Shown piece by piece: positions 23,540 to 32,553 of a stretch of 64,000 nt of DNA (position 1 is its first letter; each line of letters opens with the position of its first letter). Below the pieces are notes generated by a model. It searched no databases. It was not told where the DNA came from and worked only from the letters and a program-made list of their open reading frames with translations. The stretch covers positions 1 through 64,000 of the forward strand of contig NZ_JAANMZ010000020.1 of assembly GCF_011250555.1 (NCBI RefSeq), in the 5' to 3' direction. Origin of the DNA: Bacillus sp. MM2020_4 (GTDB lineage: Bacteria > Bacillota > Bacilli > Bacillales > Cytobacillaceae). The position numbers and the translations under genes are program-made.

Positions 23540-23890
23540 ATGAAGGGAATTTATTTTATTAATGATCGCATCGGTATAAATGGACTCACTAGGGAAGAAA
23601 GTATTTCACTCCAGGAACAGTCAATAAAAAACTATCTATCCAGCCAAAATATTCAAATTGTAAAACTCAACCCCTACCAGTTAAATGAATATTACACAAT
23701 TCCTCACGCACTTTTATACGATTTAAAAAAAGAAAAAAGCGGGTTTGATTGTTTTATTTATTACTCGCTTCAAACATTGGAGGATTTTATTTACACCTAT
23801 CCCGCCAAATGGCTCATCTTAAAAAGCTATTTCAAGGAAATCATCATGGTGGAAAAACAGAACGATTTGAATGTCCAAAAGGTTATTTAA
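23540..23890 (+). CDS. Resolvase-fold-like small protein, function unknown (116 aa)
   Basis: No family recognised with confidence. The pattern recalls the N-terminal catalytic domain of serine recombinases: a first strand (KGIYFIND), SISLQEQSIKNYLSSQNIQI resembling the SLxxQxxxIxxYxxxxGxxI helix-strand unit, a middle helix (LLYDLKKEKS) and DCFIYYSLQTLEDF where resolvases have DxVVVxxLDRLxR. The catalytic Ser and Arg positions are not kept and no DNA-binding domain follows, so it would be inactive as a recombinase. ATG at 23540 has GAGGGTGG upstream. It overlaps the convergent TVP38 gene by 8 bases. Confidence 0.6.
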   Translation: MKGIYFINDRIGINGLTREESISLQEQSIKNYLSSQNIQIVKLNPYQLNEYYTIPHALLYDLKKEKSGFDCFIYYSLQTLEDFIYTYPAKWLILKSYFKEIIMVEKQNDLNVQKVI

Positions 23891-24512
23891 CAGAATTTTG
23901 AGCAGATTTTCGATAGATCATCACAAAATTAATCAAGAAAATGAGTAATAGGTAGCAGCCATAGATCCCAAATGTATAAAGTTTATTTGTACTAAACATT
24001 GAACCTGCGTAGGATAAAATCAAGATATTAGGGATTTTCCCTAGTGTTGATGCAATGAAAAAAGTCAGCCATTTGACGCGGCTTAACCCACAAATAATAT
24101 TAACAACGGGTGCCGGAATGATCGGGATTAATCGACAACCAAGAATCGCAATAAAAGAGTTTCGATGTAGAAATTCCTCATATTCTTGAACTTTTGGGTA
24201 TTTAATTAGTTTCTCCTCTGCCAAATCGCGGAAACCATATCTACTTAAAAGGAAGAATCCCATTGTTCCAATCATGGCACCTGCTAAAGAAATACATACT
24301 CCCTTTGTTGCACCAAATACCGCCCCAATAATCCCCGCTAATATGGGAAAGGGGAGGATTGGAAAAAACACACAAATGGCAACTAGCATCATGCTAATGA
24401 AGGCGGATAAGGTTCCACCCTGCTTGACCAGGTAAAGCAACTCATCCTTTTGAAAAAGGCCAACGGCAATAATGATTAATAAGATACCTAAACTACTAAT
24501 TCTCTTAAACAT
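23883..24512 (-). CDS. TVP38/TMEM64 family membrane protein (209 aa)
   Basis: DedA-superfamily (SNARE-associated/VTT domain) membrane protein. Characteristic re-entrant regions are FFPILPFPILAGIIGAVFG and the later CRLIPIIPAPVVNIICG. Relatives act in lipid movement across the membrane or envelope homeostasis. About five to six hydrophobic segments fill residues 5-200. The start ATG at 24512 is preceded by GGGAGCAG. Upstream neighbour on the same strand is a histidine kinase gene 54 bases away; I see no functional tie. Confidence 0.88.
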   Translation of the reverse strand: MFKRISSLGILLIIIAVGLFQKDELLYLVKQGGTLSAFISMMLVAICVFFPILPFPILAGIIGAVFGATKGVCISLAGAMIGTMGFFLLSRYGFRDLAEEKLIKYPKVQEYEEFLHRNSFIAILGCRLIPIIPAPVVNIICGLSRVKWLTFFIASTLGKIPNILILSYAGSMFSTNKLYTFGIYGCYLLLIFLINFVMIYRKSAQNSVK

Positions 24513-24566
24513 CTGCTGCTCCCTTCACGAATATGGTTAGTCAATCGTGATCCTAACGGTATTCCG

Positions 24567-25634
24567 TTATTCAGACAAATCATAAGGCAGCCAAATAGTC
24601 ACAGTGGTTCCTTCCCCTTGTACACTTTCAATATTGATTTTTCCATTATGGCTTTCAACGATGCGAAAGCATGTCATTAAACCAAGACCTGTCCCCTTTT
24701 CCTTTGTGGAATAAAAAGGTTCTCCGAGCTTCGACAGCCTTTCTTTTGGAATGCCACATCCATTATCAGAAAACTGGACATTTACTCCGATATCATCTGA
24801 AAAGATCCGTACATGAATTCGTCCATTGATGGATATCGCCTCAAGGGCATTTTGAATCACATTCATAAACACCTGTTTTAATGAATTCGGATCCCCGATA
24901 ATTTCTTGAATGGGTTGCTCGCTTTCGATATGTAATTTTTTGTTCTTCATTCGTGCTTCAGACTGGAACCGTTGTATGACTTGTTTTACTAAACCTTCAA
25001 CATGGACAATCATGGTTTTTTCTGCATGTGGCTTTGCCATCGATAAAAATTCAGAGATAATGGTATCTACTCGTAGCAATTCATCTAACACAATCCTTAA
25101 GTAGACGGGATTTAGCTCTTTTTCTGCGTGTAAGAGCTGCATGAATCCTTTTATTGGTGTTAAGGGATTACGAATTTCGTGGGCAACTGCTGCCGCCATT
25201 TGCCCAACAACTGCAAGTTTTTCGGACCTTTGTAATTGTTTCTCGCGCTGTTTTAGCGCTTCCTCCATATGTTTTTTCTCAGTAATATCAAGGACTTGTC
25301 CAAGTAAAAATTCCTCACCAGTCGATTTTTCCCTTATTCTTGATACAGTTAGGATACCTGTTTTAATCTCGCCTAACTTATGAATATACCTTTTTTCAAG
25401 CTGGTATTCGTCCCTTGTTCCGTCTAGTATTTCTCCAAAAAGTCGTGCATCCATTAGCATGTCTTCAGGATGTGACACCGCTTCCAAAGGCAGCGATGAT
25501 ATTTCTTCGAATGAATAACCAAGAAACTCACAAAAAGCAGGATTATATTGTATAGTGGAAAAATCAGTAGTACCAATCAGTTGTGGAATTCTGGATTGAA
25601 TGAAAATCTCTTTATATAGGGTAAAATTAAACAT
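24567..25634 (-). CDS. Soluble PAS-domain sensor histidine kinase (355 aa)
   Basis: Cytoplasmic sensor kinase with no membrane segment. An N-terminal PAS domain (about 10-120) is followed by the phosphoacceptor helix with H152 in AAVAHEIRNPLTPIKGF, N-box NVIQNALEA (about 258-266), G1 box DNGCGIP (290-296) and G2 box GTGLGL (314-319). The ATG at 25634 follows GGAGG by five bases; nine upstream codons were discarded. No response regulator is adjacent, as in orphan sporulation kinases of the KinA-KinE type, and the HEIRNPLT-x-IKGF block is typical of those. The signal is unknown. Confidence 0.9.
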   Translation of the reverse strand: MFNFTLYKEIFIQSRIPQLIGTTDFSTIQYNPAFCEFLGYSFEEISSLPLEAVSHPEDMLMDARLFGEILDGTRDEYQLEKRYIHKLGEIKTGILTVSRIREKSTGEEFLLGQVLDITEKKHMEEALKQREKQLQRSEKLAVVGQMAAAVAHEIRNPLTPIKGFMQLLHAEKELNPVYLRIVLDELLRVDTIISEFLSMAKPHAEKTMIVHVEGLVKQVIQRFQSEARMKNKKLHIESEQPIQEIIGDPNSLKQVFMNVIQNALEAISINGRIHVRIFSDDIGVNVQFSDNGCGIPKERLSKLGEPFYSTKEKGTGLGLMTCFRIVESHNGKINIESVQGEGTTVTIWLPYDLSE

Positions 25635-25812
25635 TTGAACCTCCAAAAAAGTTACAGGCATTTAGCAAATTATGAGGATTTTTGTGCAGGTGTAAGACAT
25701 TGCCTTATTAAGTATAATGCTTAAAGCTCATTTCTTAAAGTATTAATTTTCTGATTTTTCTATAGACAGAAAAGTCTTCTATCTTTCGATAAAAGACTTA
25801 TCTATTATCCTA

Positions 25813-26586
25813 TTAAAATGCGGTTCTAGCACCTAAATATCTCGGCTTCCAATAAGAATTGGTCATATCAGCAATCGACACACCCGATGACCCGGCCTGA
25901 ATAAATTTATTGTTACCTAAGTAAATCCCCACGTGGGACGGTCCTAAAGCATAAGTGGTGAAGAAAACAAGATCTCCTGGATTTGGGGTTGAGATTCCTT
26001 TAAGTCCTGACCACTGAGTTGCAGCTGTTCGTGGAAGGGCTATTCCAATTTTATTATATACAAAGCTAGTAAATCCGCTGCAATCAAAGCCAGACGGTGT
26101 ATTTCCGCCCCATAAATAAGGGGTTCCGATATACTTTTTTGCTTCATCCATGACCAATTGAGCCTTCGATACCGCAGTATTAGCACTTGTTCCTTTTACT
26201 ACCAGCTTCTGACCCACATAAATCATATCAGAGGTTAACCCATTTAGCCCCTTCAATTCATTTACAGTTATCCCATTTGATCTTGCAAGACCATATAAGG
26301 TATCACCAGCCTTAACAGTATATGTACTTGTGACAGTTTGTGGAGGTGTTTGTTCATGGCTATGGGGAGCTAGTAATGATAGGTTCTGATTCACATAGAT
26401 GGTATCACCTGACAGGTGATTCCAATTTTTCAAATCCGCAATTGATATGTTGTTTGTTTGCGAGATTTTCCAAAGAGTATCCCCCGACTGTACTTTATAA
26501 TTCAATTCATGTGCACTTGCCGACCCGCTAAACGAGGTAAACAGGATACCGGCTGTTGCCGCGACTGTGAGTAGATGTTTTTTCAT
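25813..26586 (-). CDS. LysM-NlpC/P60 peptidoglycan endopeptidase (257 aa)
   Basis: Secreted cell-wall hydrolase of the LytE/LytF/CwlS type, cutting between D-Glu and diaminopimelate in the stem peptide. Signal peptide at residues 1-25 ending ASA, two LysM domains (YKVQSGDTLWKIS and YTVKAGDTLYGLA starts) that hold peptidoglycan, then an NlpC/P60 domain with catalytic Cys169 in FDCSGF and His218 in SHVGIY. Two LysM repeats is fewer than LytE (three). ATG at 26586 has AAGGAG 11 bases upstream. A WalR-type box lies 210 bases upstream. Confidence 0.93.
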   Translation of the reverse strand: MKKHLLTVAATAGILFTSFSGSASAHELNYKVQSGDTLWKISQTNNISIADLKNWNHLSGDTIYVNQNLSLLAPHSHEQTPPQTVTSTYTVKAGDTLYGLARSNGITVNELKGLNGLTSDMIYVGQKLVVKGTSANTAVSKAQLVMDEAKKYIGTPYLWGGNTPSGFDCSGFTSFVYNKIGIALPRTAATQWSGLKGISTPNPGDLVFFTTYALGPSHVGIYLGNNKFIQAGSSGVSIADMTNSYWKPRYLGARTAF

Positions 26587-26797
26587 AGATGAATACACTC
26601 CTTATTTTCTTTGTCTTTCTATCATAAAGGAGAGCACCAGTTGGATAAAGTACCAAAGATATGGTTTACATGGTAATAATTTCAACCTTTTAGAATAATA
26701 GACTCCATTGTAACAAGAGAAAAGGTAACCCAAACTTAGTCTTATCACGATTTTGACACGGATTCCTCCACATTCTAGTAATATTATTTCATCATGT

Positions 26798-26814
26798 TGT
26801 AACAAAATTGTAAT
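26798..26814 (+). promoter_or_regulatory. Candidate WalR (YycF) box
   Basis: TGTAAC-AAAAT-TGTAAT fits the TGTWAH-N5-TGTWAH consensus exactly. WalR controls LytE-type wall hydrolases in Bacillus, and such a gene starts at 26586. However the box reads in the plus direction, towards the radical SAM gene, so its target is unclear. The remaining gap 26587-26930 has two further single TGTAAC half-sites and no gene. Confidence 0.4.
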
Positions 26815-26930
26815 AGTTAAGGGGATGTAGAAATATTGTAACAAAACATCCATCCATACCATCCTCATAAAATTATAATGAACCTAAAGCAACAATTTTT
26901 ATATGGTAAAAATAATAAGGAATTTTGGTG

Positions 26931-28118
26931 ATGAAGATGGAAGGAATAAGTAAGGGACATCCCCATGCAACGGGGCATCCACATGGTGTGGGTACAGGAA
27001 TTGATTATGACGTGAATCCATTCATCGTAATTTGGGAGGTGACAAGAGCATGCCAATTAAAATGTGTTCATTGCCGGGCAGATGCCCAGCTGGCACCAGA
27101 TCCTCGTGAGCTTTCACATCAAGAGGGGATCAATTTAATTGATCAAATCTATGAAATGGATAATCCGATGCTTGTCTTTACTGGCGGGGACTGCATGATG
27201 AGAGAGGATCTTTTCGAGCTTGCTGATTATGCCATCAAAAAGGGCATGCGTGTGTCGATGACACCTAGCGCCACTCCTAATGTAACGATCGAGAAGATGC
27301 AACGCGCCAAAGATGTCGGTCTTTCACGCTGGGGCTTTAGCCTTGATGGGCCAACACCGGAAATACACGACCATTTCCGCGGAACTCCTGGATCATTCCA
27401 TTTAACACTTGAAAAAATTAAATACTTAAACGAACTGGAAATGCCGCTGCAAATCAACACGGTGATTTCGCGTTACAATTATGATTCGTTGGAGGAAATG
27501 TCCAAGCTTGTTGCGGAGCTTGGAGCAGTTATGTGGTACATATTTTTACTGGTGCCAACAGGCCGCGGCCAATTAGATGCCTGCATTACACCCGCTGAAC
27601 ATGAGAAAGTGTTCCGCTGGTTGTATGAGCTAAGCAAAACGGCGCCATATGACATCAAAACAACCGCTGCACAGCATTATCGCCGAGTGGTACTGCAGCA
27701 AAAACAACGGGACCATTTAATTGAAAAAGGCGAAATTCATTATGAGGATACCATTACAACCGACTTTGCTTCCATGCACGATGGCTTAAAGCGGGCACCA
27801 AAAGGGGTAAACGACGGGAACGGTTTTGCATTCATATCACATGTTGGCGATGTAATGCCAAGCGGGTTACTGCCCATTGTTGGCGGAAACATCCGGGATA
27901 CCCCGCTTGCAGAAATTTACCGTGAAGCGAAAGTTTTTAAAGAACTGCGTCAGCCTGATCACTATAAAGGAAAGTGCGGTGTCTGCGAATATAATAAAAT
28001 TTGTGGTGGGTCCCGCTCGAGAACCTATGCCGTAACCGGCGACTATTTGGAAAGCGAACCATTCTGCGTTTATATTCCGCAGTCAATGCGCAAGAAAGAA
28101 TCCAACACAATAATATAA
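26931..28118 (+). CDS. Radical SAM/SPASM protein, TIGR04053 (BA_1875) type (395 aa)
   Basis: Radical S-adenosylmethionine enzyme. The 4Fe-4S motif C-x3-C-x2-C is at C41, C45 and C48 (CQLKCVHC), and the C-terminal SPASM region CGVCEYNKICGG...FC can bind a second cluster. The overall design (EVTRACQLKCVHCRADAQ, TGGDCMMR, FSLDGPTPEIHDHFRG) is that of the group related to haem d1/AhbD-type enzymes. The N terminus has a metal-binding-like GHPHATGHPHG (9-19). ATG at 26931 follows AAGGA by nine bases. No precursor peptide or partner gene is adjacent, so the substrate is unknown. Confidence 0.87.
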   Translation: MKMEGISKGHPHATGHPHGVGTGIDYDVNPFIVIWEVTRACQLKCVHCRADAQLAPDPRELSHQEGINLIDQIYEMDNPMLVFTGGDCMMREDLFELADYAIKKGMRVSMTPSATPNVTIEKMQRAKDVGLSRWGFSLDGPTPEIHDHFRGTPGSFHLTLEKIKYLNELEMPLQINTVISRYNYDSLEEMSKLVAELGAVMWYIFLLVPTGRGQLDACITPAEHEKVFRWLYELSKTAPYDIKTTAAQHYRRVVLQQKQRDHLIEKGEIHYEDTITTDFASMHDGLKRAPKGVNDGNGFAFISHVGDVMPSGLLPIVGGNIRDTPLAEIYREAKVFKELRQPDHYKGKCGVCEYNKICGGSRSRTYAVTGDYLESEPFCVYIPQSMRKKESNTII

Positions 28119-28129
28119 AATCAGTTAAG

Positions 28130-28160
28130 AAAGGCATTCCACATTTATGGAATGCCTTTT
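28130..28160. terminator. Bidirectional terminator
   Basis: AAGGCATTCCA/TGGAATGCCTT perfect 11-bp stem with a 6-base loop, T-rich downstream on the plus strand (TTTTC) and placed between convergent radical SAM and DUF421 genes. Confidence 0.82.
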
Positions 28161-28161
28161 C

Positions 28162-28857
28162 TTACTGTAGGAAATGATCTGTGCGGTTATCAATATACAA
28201 GGATCCATCCTCTTGTAGTTCTGCATAAAACACTTCTGAAAGCGTTGTGCCTGACACCATTAGCTGCTCCTCGATCCAACTGCGATTTACGTTTATTTGC
28301 TTTAGGTTCTCATCGATTATTTTTCCGTCAGCAATGAGCTGGATTGGAATCGCTGTTTGTTTTTGCATCTTAGAAAATGGTATCCTACCTTGTTTCATCG
28401 GTTGTTTTTCTTCTTTTAACAGCACAGAAAATTCGCCATTTGTTTCTAAAATGGCATAATGAACATCAGCAATCGAAAAGACATTCTTGCTGCGAAGGAG
28501 CTGTTGCAATTCATCCATATCTAACCGCTGTTTTTGTAATTGCTGCTCTAATACTTTTCCTTGTTTTATCAAAATCACGGGTTCGCCTTCAATTAACTTT
28601 CGTGCCTTTCGTGATTTTAAATCTATATATGCAACTAGCAAGGTTAAACCCGACCATGTCACAAGACTGACAAACCCTACAGACACTTTCAAACTAGGAT
28701 CGACTGTTAAGGCACCAGCAATCGTTCCAATCGAAATACCTGTAACATAATTAAAAAAAGTCATTTGCGAAATCTGTTTTCTCCCCATAATCCTTGTTAG
28801 GAGAAAGAGAACGACAAAGGCACCGACAGCTCTGCTAAAGACTTCAATCAAATTCAT
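28162..28857 (-). CDS. DUF421 membrane protein, fourth gene of ger operon (231 aa)
   Basis: YetF/YrbG-type DUF421 protein. Three N-terminal transmembrane helices (1-85) with the family block RIMGRKQISQMTFFNYVTGI, followed by two cytoplasmic DUF421 alpha/beta repeats containing GEPVILIKQG and the DVHYAILETNGEFSVL stretch. It starts 17 bases after gerC, so it is probably co-transcribed. Proteins of this family occur with SpoVA and germinant-receptor genes in spore formers and have been found to affect spore germination and resistance; a role as accessory receptor subunit here is inference. Confidence 0.85.
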   Translation of the reverse strand: MNLIEVFSRAVGAFVVLFLLTRIMGRKQISQMTFFNYVTGISIGTIAGALTVDPSLKVSVGFVSLVTWSGLTLLVAYIDLKSRKARKLIEGEPVILIKQGKVLEQQLQKQRLDMDELQQLLRSKNVFSIADVHYAILETNGEFSVLLKEEKQPMKQGRIPFSKMQKQTAIPIQLIADGKIIDENLKQINVNRSWIEEQLMVSGTTLSEVFYAELQEDGSLYIDNRTDHFLQ

Positions 28858-28874
28858 TCAAACGACTCCAATCC

Positions 28875-29975
28875 CTATTCAATTAAACCAGTATCTTCTA
28901 TTTGCACTTTCGTTTGGACCTTAAATTTAATTTGAGGGTATATCCGTTGCCACTGCTCCCAATCATCCTTATTAAAATGGCGGGAACGGTAACGAAGGCC
29001 AAATCCAATCGGGTCCAAGTTGGCTTTTTGAATTTTTACTAATAAAACCTTAATTTCCTTGTTTAACGATTTTTCAGCCGCTTTTTCAAAGACCGACAAT
29101 TTTGCATTGGGCACACGCCTGGTTGTTTCCTCCAAAGTACCTTCCATCGAAACCTTTACCTTAATATAGGGAGTACTTCCCTTAGGAGTAATGATTTTAT
29201 ACTTCGTTTTCACTTTGTGCGTGTCAATAACAACTGTTGTCCCACCTTTGGTCAGTTTATTCGCACTCTTTTCCTCGCGTTTTCTTAAAAAATTAAGGAT
29301 TTTAGTCTCTTCCGGGCTAAGCGTCATCTTCATCTGACTTTTATTAAAAAGGCCGATTGTATTAATTTCCAGTAATTCCTCTTTCGCTTCAACGATTGGC
29401 AGCATCGGATCTTTTCCTCGTTCAATTAAGCGATACTTATGATCAAATAGAAACTCCGAAATTACATACGGGGTCTCTGATCCTTCCCTTCCCAATGCTA
29501 AGAACAAAGCATTTGATGGAATGCGCTCGGATTTTAGCTTTACTTTTAATACATCCAATGCACTGGGTTTTCCAATGGCCACCCACGCAATTTCTTGAAT
29601 ATCTCTTCTTCGTGTCAACCAATAAATAATTCCGGCATTTCCTTTTTGCATCACAATCTCTTTCCCAAACATAATGGCTTTAGCATGACTGAAATCAATT
29701 TCCTTATCCACTTTGGTTTTTATTATTCTTACAGCTTCAGACATGGAATCAGCCTTTTCCGAAACAATAATAGATTCTGTACTAGTACCCTTTGATTCAC
29801 TTGGTATGGCAAATTTAAGGCTGATGAGATATTTTTTAGGACTGTTTTTAGCAACGTCCACTCCGATACCGACAACAAAAAGGCGCTTATCAATGTCTTT
29901 AAAGCCACAGCCGTTTAATAATAATACGGATAAAAGAACGATGACGAGGGATTTCCATTTGCTTAAGGATTTCAT
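28875..29975 (-). CDS. gerC: Germinant receptor lipoprotein subunit, Ger(x)C (366 aa)
   Basis: C subunit of a GerA-type nutrient receptor in the spore inner membrane. A lipoprotein signal peptide ends in the lipobox LLNGC, with Cys23 as the diacylglycerol attachment site. The family block DKRLFVVGIGVD follows, and the C-terminal domain keeps GFGLRYRSRHFNKDDW. ATGA overlap with gerB shows translational coupling. Length is usual for the family. The symbol describes subunit type only; which receptor (GerA, GerB, GerK) it matches cannot be told. Confidence 0.92.
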   Translation of the reverse strand: MKSLSKWKSLVIVLLSVLLLNGCGFKDIDKRLFVVGIGVDVAKNSPKKYLISLKFAIPSESKGTSTESIIVSEKADSMSEAVRIIKTKVDKEIDFSHAKAIMFGKEIVMQKGNAGIIYWLTRRRDIQEIAWVAIGKPSALDVLKVKLKSERIPSNALFLALGREGSETPYVISEFLFDHKYRLIERGKDPMLPIVEAKEELLEINTIGLFNKSQMKMTLSPEETKILNFLRKREEKSANKLTKGGTTVVIDTHKVKTKYKIITPKGSTPYIKVKVSMEGTLEETTRRVPNAKLSVFEKAAEKSLNKEIKVLLVKIQKANLDPIGFGLRYRSRHFNKDDWEQWQRIYPQIKFKVQTKVQIEDTGLIE

Positions 29976-31045
29976 GCTGTCCGCCTCCTAGCCCAAATGA
30001 AAAAAATCGCCACAACAACTATTTCAATACCTAGACGAAAAATCATCCAATAAACAGTTATTTTGGTTAATAGGACTGTATTGAAATAAATGACTGCGAC
30101 AATCGAACAACAAGTGATGGTGGAAAGAATCATCCAATTTTTCTTTTTAGTTATTTTTCCTTTAAAGGTCCCCTTAATTAATTCATAGGCAACATGCCAA
30201 TGGACGGCTATGCTCATTAGTGAAATACTCATATAAAACATGAGAAATAGAAATATCACCCGTTCAATCGGACTATACACCAGCCGAAGTGAATCCGCGG
30301 TTGAAATCCACGGATAAAGAAATTCTTGGGCGCCATCTGAGCCGTGAAACCCAATTGGAATGAAGAAGGTGGTAAATAAATTAAATATCCCCAATATAAA
30401 AATGGCAATAAAGTTCCATATTTTTAACTTCCCCTTGATCACTCGATTAAAAATAATGAGGTTGGCATAACCGGCAAAACAATAGGTAGCAGCGGCGATA
30501 GATTTTAAACTAGGTTTTACGAAAATATATGTACCAACCTCTAATATCGAATCCCAGATAAGGTATTCATTTGTAAACGCCTTAAAAATAATAAACCCAA
30601 TTAATGGCGTATTTAGAAATAAAACAATTTCCAAGAAATACATGACTCTTTCGGTAGGCAGCTGGATGATTAGAAAAAGCGCTGCCAAATAAATAACAAG
30701 TAACCCCAACTTGGGCATTTCCGGATTAACAAACCTTGCTAAAATATCAATAAAGCCAACAAGTGTGATCAGTCCTGCCGAAAACCATACTAATTGGATA
30801 CTGCCAAAATGAAGTATTTTAAACCATCTGTGTTTTGAGTGTGCTAAAATTTCGGGAAGGCCTTGTTCCGGGAACTTATTTATCGCTTTACTATAAAAAT
30901 AATTTAAAGCGACACCAATTGGAATGGCGATGAGTACACCCATTACCGCACCTTCGTAGCGATATTCAATGAGGATTTTGGGAACAAAGATAATCACGTT
31001 GATTAGCATGTTCAATAACACTAAATAGATATAATAGCGGTTCAA
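29972..31045 (-). CDS. gerB: Germinant receptor permease-like subunit, GerAB type (357 aa)
   Basis: B subunit of the receptor, related to amino acid/polyamine permeases, with ten transmembrane helices and the likely germinant pocket. The start is TTG at 31045, preceded by GGAGGGGAGG. Four-base overlap with gerC and 24-base gap to gerA. It ends with an Arg-rich tail (WARRRTA). The germinant is unknown. Confidence 0.9.
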   Translation of the reverse strand: MNRYYIYLVLLNMLINVIIFVPKILIEYRYEGAVMGVLIAIPIGVALNYFYSKAINKFPEQGLPEILAHSKHRWFKILHFGSIQLVWFSAGLITLVGFIDILARFVNPEMPKLGLLVIYLAALFLIIQLPTERVMYFLEIVLFLNTPLIGFIIFKAFTNEYLIWDSILEVGTYIFVKPSLKSIAAATYCFAGYANLIIFNRVIKGKLKIWNFIAIFILGIFNLFTTFFIPIGFHGSDGAQEFLYPWISTADSLRLVYSPIERVIFLFLMFYMSISLMSIAVHWHVAYELIKGTFKGKITKKKNWMILSTITCCSIVAVIYFNTVLLTKITVYWMIFRLGIEIVVVAIFFIWARRRTA

Positions 31046-31069
31046 CTGCCTCCCCTCCTTTACTCATTT

Positions 31070-32404
31070 CTATTCTTGACGAGGTTTGCTTTGGATTAGG
31101 GTTAGATAGGGTTCACCAAAACTATCTAATTTCACCATATAGGCAACCAGGATGAAGAATCCGAGCACCACTCCTACTAAACCGAAAAACGTACTCATCG
31201 CTAAAACAAAATATTTCATGATTCTGAGCGTAAAGCTGAAGGCATTAATCGGTACCACAAAATTTGAAATAGCTACGGAAGAAACGATGATAATCATAAT
31301 ATTGCTGACAAGGCCCGCTTCCGTCGCAGCCTGTCCCAATATTAGACCGCCTACCGTTGTAGCAGTCGGCCCAATCGCTTTTGGCAGGCGGATACTTGCT
31401 TCAGTCAGCAACTCCATCATAAACAACATCAGCAACACTTCAATGAATGAAGGGTATGGTACACTCTGACGGCTGCCAGCAATACTTAATGCTAATTGAA
31501 CCCTAAATAACTCAGGATTATAGCTTGTTACCGCAACATAAAGACCAGGTAGAACTAGACTTGTAAGAAAACCAATATATCTCAGTAATTGCAGGAATCT
31601 GCCCACCCAATAGGCTTGATAAATATCTGCCATCGATGACATGAAATCCTTCATGACGGTTGGCAAAATAACGGCAAAAGGGGATCCACTTACAAGTAAA
31701 ATAATTTTCCCGGAAGCTAAATTCACAGCTATCCTGTCCGGCCTCTCAGTCACAAGCATAAGGGGAACAAGGGCCCTGTTGCTTTTTTTAATGATATCTA
31801 AGAGCTGCTCGCCCGATTGAAACATTTGAACATCGATGGAGGCTAAAAATTGTTTAATACTTTCTAACGTTTTCGGGTCGGCAAACCTTGTATCATGAAG
31901 AATCATCATTTTGGTTTTTGAAATAACCCCAACAGTTGTCGACTCCACACGTAAGGAAGTTGCCGGGTACCGCTGTCGTATCAGTCCAAGATTGGTCGGT
32001 AAACTTTCACTTAGACCTGATTGCGGCCCTTGAATCGTGGTTTCGACTGTCGTATCTAACACAGAATTGTTCCGATCTACCATACTATCTAGCAAGAAAA
32101 TGTTATCCTGATAATAAAGAATAGCCACTCCTCGGATCAAATCATCAAGTGCTTTTTGCTCATTTTCAAATGGTTTTATCGCCGGAATGGATTGGAGATA
32201 GGCTAAAAACTGGTCAGGGCTTGCTATTTCAAAAAATGGAATGATCATATTATCGCGGATAATCGTTTCATCACTAATTGTCTTAATATAGAAAGCTTCT
32301 ATATATTTTTCTTTTGTATGAAGTTCTTTAAAAACAACATCCTCTGATGGCTGTATTTTATTCCTTAGACTCTCTTTGATGGCTTCAACACTGTTAGATG
32401 GCAT
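31070..32404 (-). CDS. gerA: Germinant receptor subunit A, GerAA type (444 aa)
   Basis: First gene of the receptor operon. A soluble N-terminal domain (about 1-230) is followed by the four-to-six-helix membrane domain with the family signatures LVSGSPFAVILPT, PGLYVAVTSYNPE, RLPKAIGPTATTVGGLI and LGQAATEAGLVS. GerA proteins form pentameric channels that release ions on nutrient sensing. ATG at 32404 has AGAGGTAGG immediately upstream; upstream in-frame ATG/TTG codons (32419, 32422) are less well placed. Expression in the forespore is expected from family knowledge. Confidence 0.92.
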   Translation of the reverse strand: MPSNSVEAIKESLRNKIQPSEDVVFKELHTKEKYIEAFYIKTISDETIIRDNMIIPFFEIASPDQFLAYLQSIPAIKPFENEQKALDDLIRGVAILYYQDNIFLLDSMVDRNNSVLDTTVETTIQGPQSGLSESLPTNLGLIRQRYPATSLRVESTTVGVISKTKMMILHDTRFADPKTLESIKQFLASIDVQMFQSGEQLLDIIKKSNRALVPLMLVTERPDRIAVNLASGKIILLVSGSPFAVILPTVMKDFMSSMADIYQAYWVGRFLQLLRYIGFLTSLVLPGLYVAVTSYNPELFRVQLALSIAGSRQSVPYPSFIEVLLMLFMMELLTEASIRLPKAIGPTATTVGGLILGQAATEAGLVSNIMIIIVSSVAISNFVVPINAFSFTLRIMKYFVLAMSTFFGLVGVVLGFFILVAYMVKLDSFGEPYLTLIQSKPRQE

Positions 32405-32553
32405 TTTCCTACCTCTCATCAAACGTCTTTCCCATTAGTTTCCTCGATGATTGGTATTTTATTCTAATCCTTTCTATCATTTGCGATAACAGGCTGATTT
32501 TTTTCATTTAATCCTTTATAGTGTGAGTAGGAAAAACTGTTTAAGGAGACTAT

